Under the pieces are notes generated by a model. That model had not been told where the DNA came from. It did no database searches and saw only the letters and a list, made by a program, of their open reading frames with translations. Both the position numbers and the translations under genes were made by a program. From Actinomycetota bacterium (GTDB taxonomy: Bacteria; Actinomycetota; Actinomycetes; Streptosporangiales; Streptosporangiaceae), in assembly GCA_003541285.1 (NCBI GenBank), contig DPMS01000419.1, positions 1 through 6,593 of the forward strand: a DNA stretch of 6,593 nt, given 5' to 3'. Positions 1 through 4,760 of the stretch are shown here, one piece after another. Position 1 is the first letter of the stretch. Each line of letters begins with the position of its first letter.

Positions 1-546
1 GCAGATCACCCGGGCGATGAAATTCGTGGCGGCGGCGCAGCTGCGTCGCGCGCAATCGCGCGTGTTCGCCGCGCGGCCCTACGCCGAGGAGATCGTGCGG
101 GTGCTGCGGTCGGCCGCGTCGCGCATCGAGGGTCCGATGCACCCGCTGCTCGAGCAGCGGCCCGAGGAGCGGCTGCTGGTGATCGTGGTGACGGCGGACA
201 AGGGACTGTGCGGCGCGTTCAACAGCAACGTGGTTCGGCGCGCGGCCGGCTTCCTGCGGGAGCATGCCGATCGCGAGACGCAGGTGATGGCCGTCGGCCG
301 CCGTGGCCGCGATTCGCTCCGCAAGCAGCATTTCCGCATCGCCGGCGAGCACGTGGACATTTTCCGCCACGTCGATTTCGACCACGCGCGCAAGCTCGCC
401 GAGCAGGCGGCCGCGCTGTACAGCGAGCCGAAGGTGGACGCGGTCTACGCGATCTACAACGAATTCAAGAACGTGCTGACGCAGAAGCTGGTGGTGGAAA
501 AGGTGCTGCCGGTGGCGGCGGAAGTGGTGGCGCCGTCGGGAGCGGC
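1..546 (+). CDS. atpG: ATP synthase F1 gamma subunit, internal fragment
   Basis: This is the gamma subunit of the F1 sector, the central rotor shaft that couples proton flow to ATP synthesis at the membrane. The first full codon is base 2, and the reading QITRAMKFVAAAQLRRAQ matches the conserved N-terminal coiled-coil helix. About 20 residues, including the start, therefore lie before the window, and the internal ATG at 17 is not the start. The Rossmann-like middle domain follows with the family signature TADKGLCGAFNSNV (about bases 191-232) and YNEFKNVLTQKLVVEKVLP (bases 455-511). The family is about 290 residues long. Here similarity ends after about 180, just before the poly-G run, and the C-terminal rotor helix with its conserved late motif is absent. 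The sequence type differs from actinobacterial gamma subunits, unlike the rest of the window. I read it as a real gene cut by a misassembly. The identification is firm; the foreign origin is inferred. Confidence 0.93.
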
Positions 547-564
547 GGGGGGGGGGGGGGGGGG
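547..564. repeat. Homopolymer run of 18 G at a chimeric join
   Basis: Eighteen consecutive G bases separate atpG sequence from acyl-CoA synthetase sequence. The run length happens to keep one open frame, reading as glycines. Long G runs are a known artefact of two-colour sequencing chemistry, where no signal is called as G, and assemblers can join unrelated reads through them. No natural protein known to me joins these two families. The run itself is seen directly; its artefactual origin is inference. Confidence 0.9.
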
Positions 565-1054
565 CGGTTACTGCAACATGATCGGCTACAACGACAATCC
601 CGAAGCCACCGCCAGGACCATCGATGCCGAAGGCTGGCTGCACACCGGCGACCTGGTCACCATGGATGATCAGGGCACGTACACGTTCGTGGCCAGGAAG
701 AAGGAAGTGCTCCGGCGCCGGGGCGAGAACCTCTCCCCGGCCGAGGTGGAGGAGGCGCTCGCCAGCCATCCAGCGGTGCTGGAGTGCGCGGTGGTCGGCG
801 TTCCCTCGGAGCTGTCCGAGGAGGAAGTGAAGGCGTTCGTGGTGCCCGCACCCGGCGCCCACCTCGACTTCACGGAGCTTCGCGCCCACGCGGCGGGCCT
901 GCTCGCCGCCTACAAGGTCCCCCGCTACTGGCAGGCCATCGACGAACTCCCCCGCACCCCGACCTCCCGTGTCGCCAAACACCGCCTCCCGGCCGGGCAC
1001 ACCGACACCGAATGGGATGCAGAAGCCCAGGCCAGCTCAAGCCACCCGTCCTAG
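565..1054 (+). CDS. AMP-forming acyl-CoA synthetase (ANL family), C-terminal part
   Basis: This is the C-terminal third of an ATP-dependent carboxylate-CoA ligase, which adenylates an acid and then transfers it to CoA. After the G run the frame reads MIGYNDNPEATARTIDAEG, then LHTGDLVTMDDQGTYTFVARKKE, the A7/A8 region with the conserved TGD and the hinge (K-E where many members have K-D). RRRGENLSPAEVEEAL resembles the crotonobetaine/carnitine-CoA ligase (CaiC) branch. The end, KVPRYWQAIDELPRTPTSRVAKHRL, is the A10 region. The usual G-K pair with the catalytic lysine reads S-R here, with another lysine three residues later. The N-terminal domain with the P-loop and acceptor-binding parts is missing because of the upstream join, so substrate cannot be inferred. 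The gene ends with TAG at 1052-1054 and converges on the next gene. Family confident, subfamily tentative. Confidence 0.85.
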
Positions 1055-1100
1055 ATCAGCGGCACCCCGCCCGCACCAGCCCCAGGATCCCGCCCACCGC

Positions 1101-1147
1101 GATCACGGACGATCCTGTACACATAGCACCAGAAATCGTCCGTGATC
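1101..1147. terminator. Perfect 13-bp inverted repeat between convergent genes, probable bidirectional terminator
   Basis: Bases 1101-1113 (GATCACGGACGAT) are exactly complementary to 1135-1147, with a 21-base loop. The element lies 46 bases after the ligase stop and 21 bases beyond the stop of the opposite gene, where a shared terminator is expected. No T tract follows on either strand, which is common in GC-rich actinobacteria. The arm length and perfect match are seen; the function is inferred. A protein-binding palindrome is the alternative. Confidence 0.6.
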
Positions 1148-1168
1148 ATGGCCAGGGCTGGCTGGGCG

Positions 1169-1981
1169 TCAGATCCGGTAGAAGAGGTTCAGGAAGCGGT
1201 CGGCAAGGGCCATGTCGCCGCGGACGGTGCCGCCGTTGATCCGGCCGAAGGCAGTGAGCACCAGGCTGCCCGCGTCGAAGTCGATCACCGTCGGCAGGTC
1301 GTCGACCTCGCCCAGTTCGTAAGCCATGCCCTGGTCGGAGATGCTGACCCGGTAGCTGCCCGCGTTGCGCCCGGTAACGGTGATGCCGATGGTGAACGGG
1401 CTCATGTCGGCGCTGGCCCGGATGGTGTACTGCCAGACGATGAACATGTAGGGCACGAGCAGGTCGGCCGCGTCAGCGGAGAGCGCGTGCGCGCGGCCGG
1501 AGCCCTCGCGGATGTCCCACGAGTGCACGCCAAAGTCCATGAGCTGGCCGCCGGCGTAGATGGAGGGGGGAACCGGTCCCATGTAGGCGTGCGGGGCCAG
1601 GAAGTTGCCCCACTCCTCCTCGGTGAGCGGTTCCAGGATGCCCGTCATCTTGTCGAGGTCGTTGCGGATCCGGGCCATCATCTCGGCCTGTGTGTGGTCA
1701 CGGAAAGCCTTCCCGCCCGCTCCGGCCAGTTCGTGCATGACCGGCAGCCCGTGCGCCTCCGCGGAGCCGCCTGCCCGGGCGATCTCGAAGGACTTGAAGT
1801 AGCCCTCGATGGTGTCGACGATGTGGCCGATGATGTCGCGGACCTGCCAGTCCTCGCAGGCGGTGGGCGCTTCCCAGGCGCCGGGTGCCTCAGCCATGGC
1901 GAACATGCGTTCGGCTTCCTCGCGGACGACCCGGAGGAGGTTGTCTTTGCCCTCGTAGGTCAACCCGTTCCACGCGCTCAT
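1169..1981 (-). CDS. Maleylpyruvate isomerase family mycothiol-dependent enzyme (DinB-like fold)
   Basis: The 270-residue product belongs to the mycothiol-dependent maleylpyruvate isomerase family, DinB-like metal proteins that use mycothiol where other bacteria use glutathione or bacillithiol. The N-terminal helix bundle contains the motif WEAPTACEDWQVRDIIGHIVD (residues 36-56). His53 and the pair Asp149/His153 in LMDFGVHSWD lie at the spacing of the known metal triad (His, Glu, His of the Corynebacterium glutamicum enzyme), with Asp in place of Glu. The C-terminal part (from about 195) is an SCP2-like domain ending in GRINGGTVRGDMALADRFLNLFYRI. I chose ATG 1981-1979 because AAGAGGT lies just upstream and the family begins here; an in-frame ATG at 2080 would add 33 Pro/Ala-rich residues without similarity. 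It is transcribed alone and is divergent from the gene at 2388. Reaction and substrate are unknown, as most family members are not true maleylpyruvate isomerases. Confidence 0.85.
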   Translation of the reverse strand: MSAWNGLTYEGKDNLLRVVREEAERMFAMAEAPGAWEAPTACEDWQVRDIIGHIVDTIEGYFKSFEIARAGGSAEAHGLPVMHELAGAGGKAFRDHTQAEMMARIRNDLDKMTGILEPLTEEEWGNFLAPHAYMGPVPPSIYAGGQLMDFGVHSWDIREGSGRAHALSADAADLLVPYMFIVWQYTIRASADMSPFTIGITVTGRNAGSYRVSISDQGMAYELGEVDDLPTVIDFDAGSLVLTAFGRINGGTVRGDMALADRFLNLFYRI

Positions 1982-2387
1982 AGTGGTACCTCTTTCGGAT
2001 GAGCGCCCCGGCTGGTCCTCAGGACCGGCGGCGGCGTATGGGGCCGGTGGCGGTGCGGCCGAAGTGACCATGCATCGCACGGCAGTTCACGTTACGAACC
2101 TCAGCGCACCACGCGTCCACGTGTCAATGCTTCCCGCCCGACTCGCGTGACTCACTCTGTCACCTGAGGCAGCCCGCCCGCGAAGCCGCCCTCGGAGCGG
2201 TGGGAAACCAGCACCGGAGACGCTCGGGCGTCCCCGGCCAGATCCGGACCGCCGACGTTGCTGGCACCATCCGCAGCGCCCGGCAGGATCGCACACACCG
2301 GATCTCGTTAACTCAGCACTCCTGAGGGCAGTGGATGGCCCTGATGACCGGCGGAACCAGCCGGCCGATACGAGGGAGATATGCCGT
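1982..2387. other. Divergent intergenic region
   Basis: These 406 bases separate two divergent genes and contain no convincing coding sequence. For the leftward gene, a perfect minus-strand TTGACA (2127-2122) is present but lies 27 bases from the nearest -10-like TAACGT (2094-2089). The weaker TGGACG (2119-2114) is 19 bases from that same hexamer. Small palindromes ACGCGT (2111-2116) and CACGTG (2118-2123) lie beside it. For the rightward gene I see only the ribosome binding site, AGGGAGA at 2373-2379. No promoter call is secure. Confidence 0.5.
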
Positions 2388-2642
2388 ATGGCCCTGTTCT
2401 GGGTAACTATTCCAGTGGCACTGCCGCTCTTCGCCCTTGCCGTAGGCATCCCCTACTGGCTCTCACACAAGCGCCTGCACCCACGGGAACACTTCGGGGC
2501 AGACGCTTACCTCGACGCCACGGACCGCTCGGACGAGAGCGTGCTTCCGGGCCAGCCTGGGCATTCCGGGCGGAACATCTCTGTCGACACCCTGCCGATC
2601 GGGCGGCCAAGGCCCACGCAGGCAGACCCGGAAGGCCAGTGA
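2388..2642 (+). CDS. Small single-pass membrane protein, function unknown
   Basis: The predicted 84-residue protein begins MALFWVTIPVALPLFALAVGIPYWLSHKRLHP. One hydrophobic segment (about residues 3-24) is followed by basic residues HKR, which suggests a signal-anchor with the C-terminal tail in the cytoplasm. The tail is polar, acidic in its first part (GADAYLDATDRSDE), and rich in Gly/Pro later, probably disordered. I chose ATG 2388 because AGGGAGA (2373-2379) sits eight bases upstream and the hydrophobic segment starts directly. An in-frame ATG at 2331 would put 19 polar residues before the membrane segment, and ATG 2381 in another frame lies too close to the ribosome site. I do not recognise the family. 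Coding status rests on the ribosome site, the membrane segment and codon pattern. Confidence 0.6.
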   Translation: MALFWVTIPVALPLFALAVGIPYWLSHKRLHPREHFGADAYLDATDRSDESVLPGQPGHSGRNISVDTLPIGRPRPTQADPEGQ

Positions 2643-2701
2643 ATCCCCGCCGGCAGCAGGCGCGGCCGGGCACCGCCCAGGTCACCCGGCTACTGATCGC
2701 C

Positions 2702-2738
2702 GTCCCGGCCGCAACGTGCTCAACGGGCCTGCCGGGAC
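2702..2738. repeat. Perfect 8-bp inverted repeat (GTCCCGGC / GCCGGGAC)
   Basis: Bases 2702-2709 are exactly complementary to 2731-2738 with a 21-base loop. It lies 60 bases after the stop of the small membrane protein gene and just before a second, larger hairpin. It could be part of a tandem terminator for that gene. No T tract follows. Confidence 0.45.
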
Positions 2739-2746
2739 CAGGCATC

Positions 2747-2801
2747 TGAGCGCATCCGCTCCCCCTCGGGGGAAACGGGAGGCTCCGGCTGGATGCGCTC
2801 A
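2747..2801. terminator. Perfect 11-bp inverted repeat with nested hairpin, possible terminator
   Basis: TGAGCGCATCC (2747-2757) pairs exactly with 2791-2801. The enclosed sequence contains a second short stem, CCCCC (2761-2765) with GGGGG (2768-2772), and an inner GGCTCC region that can also pair. The element follows the repeat at 2702-2738 and is about 105 bases after the small membrane gene. It could terminate that gene or the leftward-reading remnant. No T tract is seen. The structure is clear; the role is inferred. Confidence 0.5.
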
Positions 2802-2817
2802 CGCAGTACGGGACCGG

Positions 2818-2958
2818 CCACGCCGTCAGCAGAACGCCGTCGGCCAGGCGCCGCGCCCAGAAGCGCCGCCTTCGCCCGCTGCCAGCACTGGCCCGTACCG
2901 TGCCGAAACGCATACCGGGGTAGTCGCGCTCAAGATCGGTCAGGCCATCGCGGCTCAT
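2818..2958 (-). pseudogene. Possible remnant of a small actinobacterial protein gene
   Basis: From ATG 2958-2956 the minus strand reads MSRDGLTDLERDYPGMRFGT and then an Arg-rich stretch ending in ADGVLLTAW. This resembles the start of a common class of short actinobacterial proteins of unknown function (pattern L.DL...YPG..., basic middle, ...V.LTA). AGGTGA lies just upstream at a workable distance. After residue 47 the frame stays open to 2407 but loses any protein-like character and runs antisense through the small membrane protein gene. I therefore think the true gene ended near 2818 and has lost its end by frameshift. The similarity is from memory and weak. It could equally be a chance frame. 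Confidence 0.3.
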
Positions 2959-3031
2959 GGCTCACCTGGGAAGGTGAAGGCCGAACTCACTGGGATCGCC
3001 GGTTACCACGCACCACGGATGGACGCCTAAG

Positions 3032-3060
3032 CGCAGCTACACACCTGGCTCCTAGCTGCG
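3032..3060 (-). terminator. 8-bp perfect hairpin downstream of tRNA-Asn
   Basis: CGCAGCTA (3032-3039) pairs exactly with TAGCTGCG (3053-3060), with a 13-base loop. In the direction of the tRNA it begins 26 bases after the mature 3' end, a good position for its terminator. There is no long T tract, only CTT beyond the stem. Confidence 0.5.
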
Positions 3061-3086
3061 GAAACGTGCCCCCGCCCTGGACCTTG

Positions 3087-3159
3087 CTCCCGCGATAGGA
3101 CTCGAACCTATAACCTGCCGGTTAACAGCCGGACGCTCTGCCGATTGAGCTACGCGGGA
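3087..3159 (-). tRNA. tRNA-Asn, anticodon GTT
   Basis: Read on the minus strand, the gene starts TCCCGCG at 3159 and folds into a complete 73-base cloverleaf. The 7-bp acceptor stem TCCCGCG/CGCGGGA is perfect. The D arm is GCTC...GAGC with the loop AATCGGCA. The anticodon stem CCGG/CCGG closes the loop CTGTTAA, giving GTT for Asn. The T arm is ATAGG-TTCGAGT-CCTAT, and the discriminator base is G. CCA is not encoded; the bases after the discriminator are CAA, so CCA must be added after transcription. A strong hairpin lies upstream of its 5' end and a likely terminator downstream. Confidence 0.97.
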
Positions 3160-3167
3160 TCAGCCGA

Positions 3168-3215
3168 CGCAAGGAACACCGGGACTGGCCGAACCCGGCG
3201 ATCCGTGTTCTTGCG
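3168..3215. repeat. Imperfect inverted repeat in the 5' leader of tRNA-Asn
   Basis: CGCAAGGAACAC (3168-3179) pairs with GTGTTCTTGCG (3205-3215), giving 11 base pairs with one bulged base and an inner GGG/CCC stem. It begins eight bases upstream of the mature tRNA 5' end. It may be a structured leader beside the RNase P site, or part of the divergent promoter region between the tRNA and the gene at 3378. I found no clear promoter for either in 3160-3377. Confidence 0.45.
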
Positions 3216-3377
3216 GTCGCGGGGATAAGGGTAGCGCACCAATCGGGTAGCTGCGCGCCGACAGCCACGGCAGGCCGCCGGACGGCGCCCTGATGACACC
3301 GGTCTAACGTCAGGAGTACAGCCGCCTATCGCGGGGATGTCGACCCCGCAGGCTTACTCGCGGAAGAGAGGTGCCAG

Positions 3378-3731
3378 ATGCGGTACCGATTCGTGTTCCT
3401 CGCCGGCCTCGGTACCGGCTTCGTACTCGGTGCGCGGGCGGGCAGGGAACGCTACGACCAGATGTGCAAGGCCGCCCGCAAGGTTGCGGACAACCCCGCG
3501 GTACAGCAGGCGGCGGCCGCCCTCCAGGCGCAGGCCGCCGATCTCGCCAAGACGGCCAGGGGCAAGGTGGCTGACCGGGTGCCAAAGGTGGCAGGGACAG
3601 CACGCAGCAAGGTCGGTGGCGCCCGGCATGACCGTGCCACGCGCGACAGGAATGCCAACGGGCGGCCGTCGTCCGACGGGAGCAGGGACTACACGTCAGC
3701 ACCACACACCCCTGGCGGACCACCGCACTAA
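3378..3731 (+). CDS. YtxH-like small membrane-anchored protein
   Basis: The 117-residue product begins MRYRFVFLAGLGTGFVLGARAGRERYDQM, the typical opening of a widespread actinobacterial family with a YtxH-like N-terminus, sometimes misannotated as protoporphyrinogen oxidase. Residues 5-20 form one short Gly-rich membrane segment (GLGTG, GARAG), followed by the conserved RAGRERY. Residues 30-80 are an Ala/Lys-rich amphipathic helix (AVQQAAAALQAQAADLAKTA), and the last 40 residues are polar and probably disordered. The function of the family is not known; a structural or stress role at the membrane is only a guess. GAGAGGTG at 3366-3373 fixes the ATG at 3378. The gene is divergent from tRNA-Asn and stands alone, since decayed gene pieces follow it. 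Confidence 0.8.
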   Translation: MRYRFVFLAGLGTGFVLGARAGRERYDQMCKAARKVADNPAVQQAAAALQAQAADLAKTARGKVADRVPKVAGTARSKVGGARHDRATRDRNANGRPSSDGSRDYTSAPHTPGGPPH

Positions 3732-3778
3732 TCCCCCAGCACAGCAGATCTACTACGTCATCGTGGTCCCGTACCGGG

Positions 3779-3877
3779 CTAGAGGTGCCACATGCGCTGG
3801 AAGGCAGGGCCGAAGCCGAGTCCGGCCACCGCGTCGCAGGCGGCCAGGAACTGCTTGCGCCGGGCGCGGATGAACAG
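3779..3877 (-). pseudogene. Fragment like the C-terminus of a cyclopropane-fatty-acyl-phospholipid synthase
   Basis: On the minus strand the frame ending at 3779 reads RRKQFLAACDAVAGLGF, then GPAFQRMWHL and a TAG stop. The pattern R..F...D.V..LGF...F.RMW matches the region near the end of SAM-dependent cyclopropane-fatty-acid synthases, where RMW is followed by a Tyr-rich YLAYCEAGF-type segment. Here a TAG stands where that Tyr would be. The following bases do not restore the expected end in any frame I checked, and no methyltransferase domain precedes the match. I read it as a short relic of about 30 residues. The family match comes from memory over a short stretch and could be coincidence. 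Confidence 0.45.
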
Positions 3878-3919
3878 GCGAGGAGTTATCAGGTCACTGG
3901 ACGCCCTCCTGCGGGTGAT

Positions 3920-4219
3920 GAACGGGCCGGGGGAAGACTGGCAGGCGCCGGGACTGGCGTCGCCTTCCACGCCATGCACCCAGGTGGGTGGACACACCCG
4001 GGCTCGCCACGGCGCTGCCGGGTTTCCGCCGGGTCATGCGGCCGGTCCTGCGCTCGCCCGCGCAGGGCGCCGATACGATCGCCTGGCTTGTCATCGCGGA
4101 TCCGGCCCGGCTGGGTAGTGGCCGGTTCTGGCACGACCGGCGGCCACGGCCCGGGTGCCTGTTCCCGTGGACCCCGGGAAGACCCGGGCACCGCCCGCCG
4201 GCTCTGGGACGACCTCGCC
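3920..4219 (+). pseudogene. Decayed short-chain dehydrogenase (SDR), C-terminal third with two compensating frameshifts
   Basis: Three consecutive pieces in alternating frames spell one SDR C-terminus. Bases 3920-3985 read RLAGAGTGVAFHAMHPG. From 3988 the frame one base back reads VDTPGLATALPGFRRVMRPV, then GADTIAWLVIADP and GRFWHDRRPRP, to about 4173. From 4175 the first frame resumes as REDPGTARRLWDDLA. The family motif HPGWVDTPG is broken exactly where TGG (Trp) has lost its T after base 3985. The second shift is an extra C in 4172-4175, which restores the frame. The N-terminal NAD(P)-binding GxxxGxG and the catalytic YxxxK are absent; the sequence before 3920 is unrelated. Intact relatives are about 300 residues. 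These motifs resemble retinol-dehydrogenase-like SDRs. It lies 52 bases before tspO in the same direction. Identification is good; sequencing error could explain the indels but not the missing N-terminus. Confidence 0.75.
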
Positions 4220-4271
4220 CCGCGCTCACCAGACCCGGTTTCAGCAGACAGGACGTGGGAAGGCAACGGCC

Positions 4272-4739
4272 ATGAAGGCGACGATCACGGTCGGCGGCGC
4301 GGTGGCGGCTACCGCGGTGATCGGCGGTGTCGCGGCTGATCCCGGCTCCGCGTGGTATCGCAGCTTGCGCAAGCCGCGGTGGCAGCCGCCACCCCCCGCC
4401 TACGCGCTGGTGTGGACGCCGCTGTATGTGACCATCGCCTACGCCAGTGCCAGGGCGCTCTCCCAGGCGCTGAGCCGCGATCGCAGCCAGATCATCCGCA
4501 GCCTGCTCCTCGACCTTGCGCTGAACGCCGCCTGGACGCCGCTGTTCTTCCGCGCCCGCCGGCCACGCGCCGCGCTGGCCGAGATCGCCTGCCTGAACAT
4601 CGCCAACGTGCTGCTGATCCGCCAGACCTGGCGGGCCGACCGCACGGCCGCGGTCCTGCTGCTGCCCTATGCCGCCTGGACCGCATTCGCCACCGCGCTG
4701 AACGCCGAGATCGTCCGGCTGAACCCCGGCACCCGGTGA
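4272..4739 (+). CDS. tspO: TspO/MBR family tryptophan-rich sensory protein
   Basis: The 155-residue protein is a full-length TspO, a five-helix membrane protein related to the mitochondrial translocator protein. Family members bind porphyrins, haem or sterols and are linked to oxidative, light or osmotic stress. Conserved blocks are WYRSLRKPRWQPPPPAYALVWTPLY (residues 28-52), LNAAWTPLFF (84-93), and LPYAAWTAFATALNAEIVRLN (131-151); Trp, Pro and Asn residues of the ligand pocket are kept. ATG 4272 is chosen because GGGAAGG (4257-4263) lies eight bases upstream and the first helix starts directly; an in-frame upstream start would add 39 unrelated residues. It directly follows a dehydrogenase relic and converges on the sigma factor gene, 21 bases away. 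No promoter is evident, so it may once have been cotranscribed with the lost upstream gene. Confidence 0.92.
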   Translation: MKATITVGGAVAATAVIGGVAADPGSAWYRSLRKPRWQPPPPAYALVWTPLYVTIAYASARALSQALSRDRSQIIRSLLLDLALNAAWTPLFFRARRPRAALAEIACLNIANVLLIRQTWRADRTAAVLLLPYAAWTAFATALNAEIVRLNPGTR

Positions 4740-4760
4740 GCTGACCAGGATGCGCCTGAG

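Larger units (their letters stand above)
2643..3086. other. Hairpin-rich stretch with no secure gene
   Basis: About 440 bases between the small membrane protein and the tRNA. It holds three perfect inverted repeats (listed separately) and, on the minus strand, a possible remnant of a small actinobacterial gene. Open frames on the plus strand here give Pro/Arg/Ala-rich translations without recognisable motifs and I treat them as shadows. Confidence 0.5.

Noticed and set aside
547..564. G-quadruplex or phase-variable G tract
   Set aside because: A homopolymer G run could in principle do either, but the unrelated sequence on each side points to an artefactual join.
17..1054. A single 345-residue fusion of ATP synthase gamma subunit and acyl-CoA synthetase
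   Set aside because: Both halves lack essential domains at the join, the join is an 18-base G run, and the two sides look taxonomically different. An assembly artefact is the simpler reading.
1142..2002. Long plus-strand open frame (286 codons) opposite the isomerase-like gene
   Set aside because: Its translation (Val/Asp/Gly/Arg-rich, no motifs) mirrors the GC-rich minus-strand gene, which has a ribosome site and family motifs.
2087..2449. Minus-strand frame upstream of the isomerase-like gene
   Set aside because: It is Arg/Ser-rich, has no motifs, and overlaps the start of the small membrane protein antisense.
3792..4118. Possible plus-strand gene with AGAGGTGCCACATG, nearly the same as the start region of the gene at 3378
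   Set aside because: The translation has no recognisable features and crosses two relics in other frames. The similarity of about 18 bases to 3367-3384 may be chance, since on the minus strand it encodes the QRMWHL-stop of the methyltransferase-like fragment.
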